Positions 9,639 to 18,115 of a stretch of DNA of 64,000 bases are shown piece by piece. The DNA lies in assembly GCA_035308565.1 (NCBI GenBank), contig DATGGK010000182.1, positions 1 to 64,000 on the forward strand. The letters run 5' to 3'. The stretch is from JANXLS01 sp035308565 (GTDB lineage Bacteria > Planctomycetota > SZUA-567 > H5-PLA8). The notes under the pieces are model-generated. The model had not been told where the DNA came from and searched no databases. It saw only the letters and a program-made list of their open reading frames with translations. Position 1 is the stretch's first letter, and every line of letters begins with the position of its first letter. A program made the translations under genes and the position numbers.

Positions 9639-10583
9639 ATGAATGAATTCCGCTTATTTCCGAACGAAAGTTCCACGTTCGCCGGCCGCGTGGACGCGCT
9701 CTTTCTTTTTATTCTAGGAGTGGGCGTTTTTTTTTCGATTTTAATTGCCGCGCTGATTGTTTATTTCTCGATTCGCTACCGGCGTGTAAGCGTGAATGCA
9801 TTTGCGACGCCGGCCGCAACTCGTACCTGGCTTGAACTAACGTGGACCGGCATTCCAATGGCATTGACAATGGGAATATATTTGTGGGGGTCGAAACTAT
9901 ACTTCACTGCATATCGGCCGCCCGCGGATGCGCTGGACATTCACGTCATTGGCAAACAATGGATGTGGAAAGTGCAGCATCCGGAAGGCAGGCGCGAAAT
10001 CAACGAACTGCATGTGCCGATCAATCAGCCCGTGCGATTAGTTTTAATTTCGCAAGATGTCATTCACGACTTCTACATGCCCGAATTTCGCATCAAACAA
10101 GACGTCTTGCCCGGGCGTTATACTTACGCTTGGTTTGAAGCGAACCGGCTCGGCGAAAGTCATTTGTTTTGCGCGCAGTACTGCGGCAATCAGCACGCCA
10201 ACATGATCGGCCGCGTCGTCGTGATGGAGCCTGCCGCCTATACTGCCTGGCTCCGCGGAATCGCGCCGGATCAGCCTTCGATGCTCGATGCCGGCGAGCG
10301 GCTCTATGCGCAATTCGCCTGTAATACATGCCACGGTGTCAGGGCGCCGACACTTGCAGGATTATACGGCAGTGTGGTGCATTTCGAAAATGGAAGCAGT
10401 GCGGTTGCGGACGAGTCGTACTTGCGCGACCATATTCTAAATCCTCGCAACCGCACTGTATCGGGATTTCAGTCGATCATGCCAAGCTACAAAGACCAGA
10501 TAAATGAAGATCAACTTGTCCAGATTATCGCCTACATTAAATCACTTCAAGGCGCACAAAGACAGCCGGAGCAAAAGCCATGA
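9639..10583 (+). CDS. coxB: Cytochrome c oxidase subunit II with C-terminal cytochrome c (caa3 type)
   Basis: A 314-residue protein. Two N-terminal membrane helices (residues 18-48 and about 65-90) precede a cupredoxin domain with the CuA ligands in HLFCAQYCGNQHANM. A cytochrome c domain with CNTCHG near residue 228 follows. The covalently fused haem marks the caa3 type, able to take electrons directly from ACIII. The stop overlaps the coxA start (ATGA). Confidence 0.95.
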   Translation: MNEFRLFPNESSTFAGRVDALFLFILGVGVFFSILIAALIVYFSIRYRRVSVNAFATPAATRTWLELTWTGIPMALTMGIYLWGSKLYFTAYRPPADALDIHVIGKQWMWKVQHPEGRREINELHVPINQPVRLVLISQDVIHDFYMPEFRIKQDVLPGRYTYAWFEANRLGESHLFCAQYCGNQHANMIGRVVVMEPAAYTAWLRGIAPDQPSMLDAGERLYAQFACNTCHGVRAPTLAGLYGSVVHFENGSSAVADESYLRDHILNPRNRTVSGFQSIMPSYKDQINEDQLVQIIAYIKSLQGAQRQPEQKP

Positions 10584-12223
10584 ATGAGCCTACCGCGCCG
10601 GCGCCGCATGTTTCAATGCGACGCAATACTTATCTTAACGCCGGGTATACCGTCAAATCGTGGCTGCTTTCAACAGACCATAAACGCGTTGCCATTCTTT
10701 ATTTGATTGCCGTGACACTTTTCTTTTTTATAGGCGGCGCCGCCGCGGTGGTCTTTAGAATTCATCTGCTGACTCCGGAGGGCGCGCTTGTACAACCTGA
10801 AACTTATAATAAATTGTTTACTACTCACGGCTTGGTGATGGTCTTTTTTTTCCTGATTCCTTCCATACCGGCAGTATTAGGTAATTTCCTGGTGCCTCTG
10901 ATGATTGGAGCAAAAGACCTCGCCTTTTCAAAGCTGAATCTTGCCAGTTGGTATGTCTTCATGCTGGGAGGTACATTGATGATCTGCGCCACCTTATTCG
11001 GCGGCGTGGATACCGGATGGACATTTTATACGCCTTACAGCAGCATGTTTTCCAATTCAAATGTCATGCTCGCGGCACTCGGCGTGTTCGTTGCGGGATT
11101 TTCGTCAATTCTCACCGGCTTGAATTTCATCGTAACCATTCATAAAATGCGCGCGCCGGGTTTGACCTGGTTTCGGCTTCCGCTATTTATCTGGTCGATG
11201 TACGCAACCAGCGTTATCATGGTCTTAGGCACTCCCGTGCTCACGATGGCGCTGGCATTGGTTGCGATCGAAAGGACGCTGCGGATCGGTGTCTTCGACC
11301 CCGCGCTGGGCGGCGATCCGCTGCTCTTTCAGCATTTATTCTGGTTTTACTCTCACCCCGCCGTTTACATCATGGTGCTGCCCGCGATGGGAGTCGTGAG
11401 CGAGATTGTGCCGTGCTTTTGCCGCAAGCGTATATTTGGCTACGGATTTATCGCGGCATCGAGTGTCGCGATCGCCGCGCTGGGATTTTGTGTGTGGGGC
11501 CATCACATGTTTGTTTCCGGGCAGTCCATGTATACTGGAATGGTTTTTTCATTCTTGAGCTTCATGGTCGCCATCCCCTCCGCGGTCAAAGTGTTCAACT
11601 GGACAGCAACGCTTCACCGCGGCGCGGTCTCCCTGCAGACTCCGATGTTGTACGCGTTGGGATTCATCGGCTTGTTTACGATAGGAGGACTTACCGGACT
11701 GTTTTTAGCGGCAATGGGCGTCGATATTCACGTTACCGGCACATACTTTATCGTTGCCCATTTTCACTACATTATGGTTGGCGGTACCGTCATGGCCTAT
11801 CTCGGCGGGATTCATTTTTGGTGGCCGAAGATGACGGGAAGGATGTATTCCGACACGTGGGGCAAAGTCTCGGCGCTGGTCATTTTCCTTGGATTCAATC
11901 TGACATTTTTTCCGCAATTTGTACTTGGTTATTTCGGCATGCCGCGCCGCTACTATGCATACCCGCCTGAATTTCAGGTGCTGAATGTAATGTCCACGGC
12001 GGGCGCATCGATTTTGGCTGTTGGTTATCTGCTGCCGTTTTCATACCTGATTTGGTCGCTCAAATACGGAGGCGACGCGGGCCGAAATCCGTGGCCCGCG
12101 ACTGGGCTCGAATGGACCACTCAATCTCCTCCCGAAACCGAGAATTTTGAACATACGCCGGTCGTGGAGACTGAGGCGTATGCATACCATCTTTTAAAGG
12201 ACCGCGAAAGTGGCACAGCTTGA
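10580..12223 (+). CDS. coxA: Cytochrome c oxidase subunit I, A2 class
   Basis: The 547-residue catalytic subunit has twelve helices and binds haem a, haem a3 and CuB. TTHGLVMVFF carries a haem a ligand and VAHFHYIMVGG carries the haem ligands of helix X. The helix VI motif reads YSHPAVYI rather than GHPEVYI, so the proton-channel glutamate is replaced by the Tyr-Ser pair that defines A2 oxidases. The D-channel entry segment GNFLVPLMIGAKDLAF is kept. It reduces oxygen to water and pumps protons. It overlaps coxC by 14 nt. Confidence 0.96.
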   Translation: MNEPTAPAPHVSMRRNTYLNAGYTVKSWLLSTDHKRVAILYLIAVTLFFFIGGAAAVVFRIHLLTPEGALVQPETYNKLFTTHGLVMVFFFLIPSIPAVLGNFLVPLMIGAKDLAFSKLNLASWYVFMLGGTLMICATLFGGVDTGWTFYTPYSSMFSNSNVMLAALGVFVAGFSSILTGLNFIVTIHKMRAPGLTWFRLPLFIWSMYATSVIMVLGTPVLTMALALVAIERTLRIGVFDPALGGDPLLFQHLFWFYSHPAVYIMVLPAMGVVSEIVPCFCRKRIFGYGFIAASSVAIAALGFCVWGHHMFVSGQSMYTGMVFSFLSFMVAIPSAVKVFNWTATLHRGAVSLQTPMLYALGFIGLFTIGGLTGLFLAAMGVDIHVTGTYFIVAHFHYIMVGGTVMAYLGGIHFWWPKMTGRMYSDTWGKVSALVIFLGFNLTFFPQFVLGYFGMPRRYYAYPPEFQVLNVMSTAGASILAVGYLLPFSYLIWSLKYGGDAGRNPWPATGLEWTTQSPPETENFEHTPVVETEAYAYHLLKDRESGTA

Positions 12224-12845
12224 AGCCGCATTTGAAGACGCCGCGCAGCAAAAAGAAACGAGCACGCTAGGAATGTGGGTTTTCCTCGCCAGCGAAGTGC
12301 TCTTTTTCGGCGCGTTATTTACTGGCTACACGATCTGCCGCTACCGGTTTTCGATGGCATTTGGGGAAGGCAGTACGCATCTTAATTTGAAGCTCGGAAG
12401 CATCAACACGGCGGTATTGTTATGCAGCAGCCTAACTGTGGCATTGGGAGTGCACGCACTGGAAACCGGCCGCAGAACCGCACTGAAGTTGTTTATTTTT
12501 ATGACGATTGCGCTTGGAATCGCGTTCCTGTGCATCAAAGGATTCGAGTACTCAATTGAAATTCGCGAAGGATTACTGCCGGGCGCGTCGTTTAGGGCCA
12601 TGCAGGCATCCGTTGAATCCAATCGAGTTCAATTGTTTTTTCTTTTTTATTTCATCATGACCTCCCTGCACGCGCTGCACATGATCGGCGGGTTGATCGT
12701 TTTCTCAATACTTTTCTGCGGCGTCAAGCGCGGGCGGCACATGGACGGGCAATCCGCTGCAATTGAATTGGCGGGACTGTACTGGCATTTTGTGGACATC
12801 GTCTGGATTTTTCTTTTTCCAACGCTTTACTTAGCGGGGAAATAA
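12210..12845 (+). CDS. coxC: Cytochrome c oxidase subunit III
   Basis: A 211-residue protein with five predicted helices, the short subunit III form usual for bacterial caa3 oxidases. Family patterns include GMWVFLASEVLFFGALF near the N-terminus, LHALHMIGG in the middle and YWHFVDIVWIFLFP at the C-terminus. It starts at GTG 12210 inside the end of coxA. Subunit III stabilises the proton-pumping activity of subunit I. Confidence 0.94.
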   Translation: MAQLEAAFEDAAQQKETSTLGMWVFLASEVLFFGALFTGYTICRYRFSMAFGEGSTHLNLKLGSINTAVLLCSSLTVALGVHALETGRRTALKLFIFMTIALGIAFLCIKGFEYSIEIREGLLPGASFRAMQASVESNRVQLFFLFYFIMTSLHALHMIGGLIVFSILFCGVKRGRHMDGQSAAIELAGLYWHFVDIVWIFLFPTLYLAGK

Positions 12846-12846
12846 A

Positions 12847-13125
12847 ATGAGCGAACCATCGCATTCAAGCGCAATGAGTTATATCCTTATTTTCGCAGCG
12901 TTGATGGCCCTGCTTGCATTGACACTGGCAGGCCATTTTCTGCACTGGGGAATCGCTGCCGCGCTTTTCATAGCGGTGTGCAAAGCGTTGCTTGTTGCCA
13001 TTTATTTTATGCATTTGCGCCTCAGTTCGCGCATCGTGCAGGTTGCGGCAAGCGTCGGCGTGATTTGGCTTCTGCTCCTAATAACGTTGTCGATGAGCGA
13101 TTACCTAACCCGAAATTGGAATTGA
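12847..13125 (+). CDS. coxD: Cytochrome c oxidase subunit IV family protein
   Basis: A 92-residue protein with three hydrophobic helices and the prokaryotic subunit IV pattern (YILIFAALMALLALTL, then YFMHLR). It begins 1 nt after the coxC stop and closes the act-cox operon. Its role is structural. No convincing poly-U terminator follows; a GC-rich palindromic repeat lies at 13211-13275. Confidence 0.88.
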   Translation: MSEPSHSSAMSYILIFAALMALLALTLAGHFLHWGIAAALFIAVCKALLVAIYFMHLRLSSRIVQVAASVGVIWLLLLITLSMSDYLTRNWN

Positions 13126-13210
13126 TTTTCGTCGAGTGCTGCCGAAACAGCGGCGCAGTGCTTGGTATTTCGATTGCTTCCCTCTTATTGACGTGCGCGT
13201 TCGCAATGCC

Positions 13211-13275
13211 ACACCCTCCCCTCACCCCGCGCAGGAGTACCTGCGTCGGCCCTCTCCCGGAGGGAGAGGGGAACG
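13211..13275. repeat. CCCTCTCCC/GGGAGAGGG palindromic repeat
   Basis: CCCTCTCCC (13250-13258) faces GGGAGAGGG (13262-13270). A second small stem, GCAGG/CCTGC, lies at 13231-13244. Elements of this form are dispersed in many GC-rich bacterial genomes. Here it sits between the oxidase operon and the NHEJ genes and may end transcription, but no U-run follows. Confidence 0.6.
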
Positions 13276-13342
13276 GCAACTGCTCGCCGCGGTCACATGA
13301 GGCATTGATTATGCGCGGATCAATAGTTGGGGGAATAGCAGC

Positions 13343-14362
13343 ATGCCTGCGAAGCCAAATTTATTTTCCATGCAGTTTGCGCCCATGTTGGCGACGCTAG
13401 TTTCGCACATTCCTGCCGATAGTTTTGCGTGCGAGGTGAAATGGGACGGCGTTCGGGCGATTGCCTATATTGAAGCAGGACGTTTGCGGCTTCTGAGCCG
13501 AAATAATCTGGACATTACCTCTGCATATCCGGAGTTAGGCAGCCTGCCTCGCCACATTAAGGCGCGAAACGCGATTTTGGACGGTGAAATTGTCGCGCTG
13601 AATGAACAAGGCTTGCCCGATTTCGAACGGCTCCAGCGGCGCATGCACGTCCGCGACAATGCGGCGATACAGGTACTGTCACGAAGGTATCCTGTCATCT
13701 ATATGATTTTCGACATCCTGTATTTAAATGATACGTCGGCACTTGACGATCCTTACCTCATTCGCCGAGATAAACTTTCTGCGTTGAAATTGAACGAAGC
13801 GCATTGGCAAACGCCGGAATATTACCTGGGCGATCCCGCGCCATTTCTTGAGGCCACACGGCACTTGGGCGTTGAAGGCGTGATCGCCAAGCAAACCAAC
13901 AGTCCTTACGTACCCGGCAAACGCACGGGAGCGTGGTTGAAGATCAAGCACGTGCGCAAACAGGAATTCGTAATCGGCGGCTGGCATGAAGGCGAAGGCG
14001 CGCGATCTGGTGTGGCAGGAGCGCTGCTGCTTGGATACTACGACACCGATCCGGAGACCGCGCGGCATCGCAAGCAACCGCAAAAATTGGTGTACGCTGG
14101 CAAAGTGGGAACTGGGTTTTCGATGCGCATGCTTGAAGAGATACAGGCAAGCTTGCGGAAGTTGGAGATCGATACGAATCCGTTCGAGGTCGATCCGCCG
14201 CGCGAACGGGAGATTCATTTCGTGCGGCCGGAATTGGTGGCGGAGGTTCGCTTCGGGTCCTGGACCAGCACACACATGCTTCGGCATCCTTCGTTTGAGG
14301 GCCTTCGCGACGATAAGCCTGCGTGCGAAATCATACGGGAAGATGATGTCAGAAAGGAGTAG
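13343..14362 (+). CDS. Stand-alone ATP-dependent DNA ligase (LigD ligase-domain type)
   Basis: A 339-residue protein consisting of the nucleotidyltransferase and OB-fold domains of the LigD family. Motif I is EVKWDGVR, with Lys33 as the adenylation site. Motif III is DGEIVALN; motif IV is EGVIAKQ; motif V is WLKIKH. The polymerase and phosphoesterase domains of full LigD are absent. It seals double-strand breaks in bacterial non-homologous end joining. GGGGGA lies about 9 nt before ATG 13343. The stop is 4 nt before the Ku start, so the two form a minimal NHEJ operon. Confidence 0.92.
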   Translation: MPAKPNLFSMQFAPMLATLVSHIPADSFACEVKWDGVRAIAYIEAGRLRLLSRNNLDITSAYPELGSLPRHIKARNAILDGEIVALNEQGLPDFERLQRRMHVRDNAAIQVLSRRYPVIYMIFDILYLNDTSALDDPYLIRRDKLSALKLNEAHWQTPEYYLGDPAPFLEATRHLGVEGVIAKQTNSPYVPGKRTGAWLKIKHVRKQEFVIGGWHEGEGARSGVAGALLLGYYDTDPETARHRKQPQKLVYAGKVGTGFSMRMLEEIQASLRKLEIDTNPFEVDPPREREIHFVRPELVAEVRFGSWTSTHMLRHPSFEGLRDDKPACEIIREDDVRKE

Positions 14363-14366
14363 TAAC

Positions 14367-15209
14367 ATGGCTCGCGCAATGTGGTCAGGTTCAATTTCGT
14401 TTGGATTGGTCAATGTTCCAGTCAAAATGGTGACGGCCGTTTTGCCAAACGATGTACATTTTCACCAGCTTCGCGCGTCGGACGGCGCACGGATTCAATA
14501 CAAGAAAGTAAGCGTCACCGACCAGGAGGAAGTGGAATACAAGGACATCGTTAAAGGGTACGAAGTCGCGCCGAATCAATATGTAAAAATAAAGCCGGAG
14601 GAATTGAATGCGCTCGATCCTGAAGCGCGCAGAACGATCGACATCGATAAATTCGTCGATTTGAAGGAGATCGATCCGATTTATTTCGAGCACAGTTACT
14701 ATCTTGAGCCGGACAAGAACGCGGGCAAAGCCTATGCGCTCTTGCAGCAGGCCATGCACGGCAGCGGGAAAGTAGGCATCGCTAAAATGGTCATGCACAA
14801 TCGCGAACATATCGTGGCGCTGCGCGGCACGGGACAGGCGATTGCAATGTCCACTATGTACTTCAAGGATGAAGTAGTTTCTGAAAAGGAATTGGCGCTT
14901 CCCGCGGAAGCGGACAAGCCGCAGAAGAAAGAGCTGGCCATCGCGCTGCAGCTCGTTGAATCCATCAGCGGAGAATTCGATCCTGAAAAGTACCACGACG
15001 AATACCGCGAACGCGTGCTGAATTTGATTAAACAGAAGGCGGAAGGCAAGGAAGTAGTGACGCAGAAGATGCCGAAGACGACCGCGCCGAACGTGGTCAA
15101 CCTGATGGACGCCTTGAAAGCGAGCTTGGCCGAATCAGCGAAGAAACGCAAAGCCGGGCAGAGCATCGGCGCGCATACTGCGAAGCCGAAGGCGCGCAAA
15201 TCGGCATAG
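14367..15209 (+). CDS. ku: Ku, NHEJ DNA-end-binding protein
   Basis: A 280-residue bacterial Ku homodimer subunit. It opens with the family signature MARAMWSGSISFGLVNVPVK and keeps the YYLEPDK and ISGEFDPEKYHDEY blocks. The C-terminal tail is lysine/alanine rich (SAKKRKAGQ), a common DNA-binding extension. The ribosome binding site AGAAAGGAG (14351-14359) lies in the last codons of the ligase gene, coupling the two. The start is the second in-frame option, chosen over an unsupported longer frame from 13986. Ku ends are sealed by the upstream ligase. Confidence 0.96.
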   Translation: MARAMWSGSISFGLVNVPVKMVTAVLPNDVHFHQLRASDGARIQYKKVSVTDQEEVEYKDIVKGYEVAPNQYVKIKPEELNALDPEARRTIDIDKFVDLKEIDPIYFEHSYYLEPDKNAGKAYALLQQAMHGSGKVGIAKMVMHNREHIVALRGTGQAIAMSTMYFKDEVVSEKELALPAEADKPQKKELAIALQLVESISGEFDPEKYHDEYRERVLNLIKQKAEGKEVVTQKMPKTTAPNVVNLMDALKASLAESAKKRKAGQSIGAHTAKPKARKSA

Positions 15210-15261
15210 TTTGCAAGCGTCACCTCGATAAAATTAGCGCTCGCAATGACGCGGACGCGCT

Positions 15262-15306
15262 GCCGCCTAAAGGCGGGACTACAAACGAAAGGCGGGACTA
15301 CGAACG
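15262..15306. repeat. CCGCCTAAAGGCGG palindrome with 19-bp tandem copy
   Basis: CCGCCTAAAGGCGG forms a small palindrome. AAAGGCGGGACTACAAACG (15269-15287) is repeated directly at 15288-15306 with one base change. The element lies between the convergent ends of ku and the minus-strand stress-protein gene. Confidence 0.7.
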
Positions 15307-15307
15307 A

Positions 15308-15826
15308 TTACTGCGGGTTCGTGAACGAATTGAACTCGGGGGAGTACACATTTTCAGCGCCCGTACGCTTGAAGACGGTTTCCGCCAACCGGCTGCATTC
15401 CGGGCCGTCGCATTGAACCGACAAAATCGGATGCCCCAATTTCAGTCGTTCTTCATAATGACGCGCAGCTTCGTCGGTGCAACCCAAGCCAATGAACGAG
15501 CCGACAATTCCGCCGATGCCGCCCATTGATACAGAACCTGCGATGGCGGTGCCGATCGGGCCGGCAATGACGAGCGCCCCGAGGCCGGGAACGGCGAGCA
15601 TACCCGCACCGATGAGCCAGCCCAAAACGCCCCCGAACAGCGCGCCCGCGCCCGCGCCAATTTCCGCGCCCTCTATTGAGGTGGGCGCGTCGTCGTCGGC
15701 TTTGTGCGGCATGACGATGGAAATGTCTTCTGGCGGGATGCCCTCTTTCTTAAATTCTTGAAGCCCGCGCTCCAACGCGGCGCGATCGTGGTAAACGCCA
15801 AAAGCGGCAGGTTTAGTCGTAGTCAT
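15308..15826 (-). CDS. General-stress-protein-like glycine-zipper protein (paralogue)
   Basis: A 172-residue paralogue of the gene at 444-1016, with the same three-part design: an N-terminal YflT-like segment (AFGVYHDRAALERGLQEF), a central Gly-rich membrane hairpin (GALFGGVLGWLIGAGM and AIAGSVSMGGIGG) and a C-terminal soluble domain ending in a GAENVYSPEF-type motif. The shared ending with GAEEIYSGSE in the first copy supports common descent. AAGGAGATT stands 6 nt before the start. The function is unknown; the membrane link is inferred from the glycine zipper. Confidence 0.75.
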   Translation of the reverse strand: MTTTKPAAFGVYHDRAALERGLQEFKKEGIPPEDISIVMPHKADDDAPTSIEGAEIGAGAGALFGGVLGWLIGAGMLAVPGLGALVIAGPIGTAIAGSVSMGGIGGIVGSFIGLGCTDEAARHYEERLKLGHPILSVQCDGPECSRLAETVFKRTGAENVYSPEFNSFTNPQ

Positions 15827-15844
15827 GGGCGAATCTCCTTTTGG

Positions 15845-16693
15845 TTACTCGGTCGGGAGCTGTACTTCGCCGCGAAATGAAACCACGCGGCCCCACAGGT
15901 CCTTCGTGCCCCAGATTCCCTCGCGCAAACACTCCAACTGCACGATCTGGCTGTGATCGACGAACAAATTGACATCGGGACCAAAATTCTTGATGTACCA
16001 GCCGAACACGTCCGGATCGGCGGCTTCGAACATCAGGTGCTCCATTCCGAGCGCATTGACGAAGCGCGCCGGCACGTCCGTGCGCCAAGGCTCGACGTTT
16101 TCGGTAATCCCTTCCGATTCGATCATCAGCATCGGCGCGCCGGCTTCGAGAAAACGTTTCGCGCGCGCGATCGCCCACGCTGGGTCGCTGGTGCCTTCGG
16201 CGGCGAGTTCTTTCGCGGCCGTTCCGCCTCCTGCGCCGAATTGAATTCCAATCTCAGGCTTCGGTTTGAGCCCCAGTTTCTTCACCTGCTCGATCAAGCG
16301 CAGCCAATCGTCGGTGGGAATGCTGACAAAACCCGCTGAGAGTTCGACGATGTCGAAGCCCAGTTCCTTGCATTGTTTCAAATATCCGCGCACGGCCTCT
16401 TCGCCTTGGGTCAAGACGTATTCGATGAAACCGCCGGTGGAAACCTGGACGTCGTGTTTATGGCAAATGTCGATCAGTTCGCGCAGGCGCGCTTGCGGGA
16501 AGAGGGTGAACGAGCCGCCGGCGAATTTGAACGAATCGACGTAGCGCGCCATCAAGCTGAGCAGATCGCGCAGTTGAGCGGGGCCAATCACGCTGTAATA
16601 CGGCCCGCGAATTTCGGTGACCCCGCTGGCGCGCGGCTTGGGCGCACGGCGGTTGGCATGAAGGAAACCAAACGCGCGGTCGTTGTCAGTCAT
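15845..16693 (-). CDS. Phosphosulfolactate synthase-like protein (ComA family)
   Basis: A 282-residue TIM-barrel protein. The pattern DSFKFAGGSFTLFP, HDVQVSTGGFIEYV and FDIVELSAGFVSIP matches the ComA family. ComA adds sulfite to phosphoenolpyruvate to make phosphosulfolactate, first known from coenzyme M synthesis and also found in Bacillus as YitD and in plants as HSA32. Acidic and glycine residues of the barrel are conserved, but active-site identity cannot be confirmed by eye. AAGGAGGTGAATC precedes the start, which overlaps the end of the MmgE/PrpD gene by 8 nt. Coenzyme M production is not implied. Confidence 0.8.
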   Translation of the reverse strand: MTDNDRAFGFLHANRRAPKPRASGVTEIRGPYYSVIGPAQLRDLLSLMARYVDSFKFAGGSFTLFPQARLRELIDICHKHDVQVSTGGFIEYVLTQGEEAVRGYLKQCKELGFDIVELSAGFVSIPTDDWLRLIEQVKKLGLKPKPEIGIQFGAGGGTAAKELAAEGTSDPAWAIARAKRFLEAGAPMLMIESEGITENVEPWRTDVPARFVNALGMEHLMFEAADPDVFGWYIKNFGPDVNLFVDHSQIVQLECLREGIWGTKDLWGRVVSFRGEVQLPTE

Positions 16694-18062
16694 GATTCAC
16701 CTCCTTGACGCGCCGCAATGCCGCGCCGAGCAGACTTGTCGGACAGGTTTCAAGCGTCTTGACGAGTTCGACGATTTCGTTGCGCACGGTTGTGCCGAGG
16801 CGGCCGGCCGTCAGCGCGTCGAATTTCGCCAGCGCGGAATCCCAATTCATCGGGCGCGTGAAATAGCCTTCGAATTGCCGCTTTTCGACGCTGCGTTCGC
16901 GCCCGTCTTTGAAGGTGGCTGTCACACGCGCGCGCATTTCTTCAGGAAACGAGCGGCTGAATTCTTCCGATGGAATGACTTCAACGCGGCGCATGAGTTC
17001 CTGAACGTCTCCGCGCGTGATGCGTTCGGGCTCGTATTGTTCGGGCATCACACAGCCATCCAACAACGCCACGGCTGCAATGTAGGGCAGACTGTGGTCG
17101 GCCTGTTCTTTTGTCCGCACGTTCTGTTTGTTGCCCTCGTCGCCGCCGCCGATGATGTTGTAGGCCACGTCGAAAATTTCGATGCGCAAATGGTCGAGAT
17201 TCTCCAAACGAAAACCGGCGTCGCCGCGCAAATCCAGGATCGCTTCGATGGTGGATTGCGAATGAATTTCGGCGTTGAAGCGCTTGATGCTCGCGCGCAG
17301 AATGCTGTCGAGTTGCGAATTTTTCCAGTCGATCTGAAACGGTCCGGCGATGGCTTCGATGAATCCTTTGCGGCCTTCGATCACCGAGAGCGGGCCAGTC
17401 ACGCCGCGCATGGCAAGAAATGCGGCGTGCGTGGCGCCGCATGCGGTATTGGGAAACGCGAGGCCCTTCCAGTGCGAAAGTTCGCCAGTGCGCGTGACTC
17501 GCAGCGCGTTATAGGCGGTGCCGGACATCGCCAAAGCATGAGCGATGCGCGGCTTTTCCAACTTAAGAATTTTCGCGACACCCGCCGCGACGGAATAGGC
17601 GCCTTGGGTCGTGTGGTCGAAACCCTTCGCACGGACCGGCGCGGCCTCGCTCAAGCGGCATTGAATTTCATAGGCGGCGGCGAGCGCGGTTAGGAAATCC
17701 TGCCCGGAAGCTTGAGCGTATTCCCCGGCGGCGAGGACCGCGGCAATGTTATCGCTGGGGTGGCACGTTTCGCCTTTGGCCAGGTAGCTGTCGTTGAAGT
17801 CAAGATAGCGCACGAGCGCACCGTTGTAGAATGCCGCGCGATCCGGCGCGCTGAGTCCTCCGCCGATCAGCGAACTCTTCGCCGCGCCGCCGAAGTCGTC
17901 CAACTGCGCGCGGATAAGATTCATTACGTCGCGGCCGATTGCACCGATTGCGCAGCCAATCGCATCGAGCGTATGGAGCTTCAGTCGGTCGATGGCATGT
18001 GCCGAAAGTCGGTCGAATGCCGCGTTTCCGACAAAGTCCGCCATTTGTTCGGCAATAGTCAA
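16686..18062 (-). CDS. MmgE/PrpD family protein (2-methylcitrate dehydratase-like)
   Basis: A 458-residue soluble protein of the MmgE/PrpD fold, which includes 2-methylcitrate dehydratase, cis-aconitate decarboxylase and iminodisuccinate epimerase. Family blocks include LDAIGCAIGA, NGALVRYLDFNDSY, GETCHPSDNIAAVL and a helical domain to about residue 250. TTG 18062 is chosen because GAGGAG lies 7 nt upstream; the frame is open to TTG 18083. The binding site lies in a perfect hairpin. The gene is coupled to the ComA-like gene downstream, so the true substrate may be a C3-C7 acid linked to that product; this is a guess from context. Confidence 0.82.
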   Translation of the reverse strand: MTIAEQMADFVGNAAFDRLSAHAIDRLKLHTLDAIGCAIGAIGRDVMNLIRAQLDDFGGAAKSSLIGGGLSAPDRAAFYNGALVRYLDFNDSYLAKGETCHPSDNIAAVLAAGEYAQASGQDFLTALAAAYEIQCRLSEAAPVRAKGFDHTTQGAYSVAAGVAKILKLEKPRIAHALAMSGTAYNALRVTRTGELSHWKGLAFPNTACGATHAAFLAMRGVTGPLSVIEGRKGFIEAIAGPFQIDWKNSQLDSILRASIKRFNAEIHSQSTIEAILDLRGDAGFRLENLDHLRIEIFDVAYNIIGGGDEGNKQNVRTKEQADHSLPYIAAVALLDGCVMPEQYEPERITRGDVQELMRRVEVIPSEEFSRSFPEEMRARVTATFKDGRERSVEKRQFEGYFTRPMNWDSALAKFDALTAGRLGTTVRNEIVELVKTLETCPTSLLGAALRRVKEVNHD

Positions 18063-18064
18063 AG

Positions 18065-18095
18065 GCGCACTCCTCGTGTCCAATAAGGAGTGCGC
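18065..18095 (-). promoter_or_regulatory. Perfect hairpin masking the ribosome binding site of the MmgE/PrpD gene
   Basis: GCGCACTCCT (18065-18074 as read on the plus strand) and AGGAGTGCGC (18086-18095) are exact inverted repeats around an 11-nt loop. In the minus-strand transcript the downstream arm contains the AGGAG used for the start at 18062, so the ribosome binding site is base-paired. It may control translation, for example by temperature or a bound factor. Confidence 0.5.
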
Positions 18096-18115
18096 AAGAA
18101 TTGAGCCACAAATAA

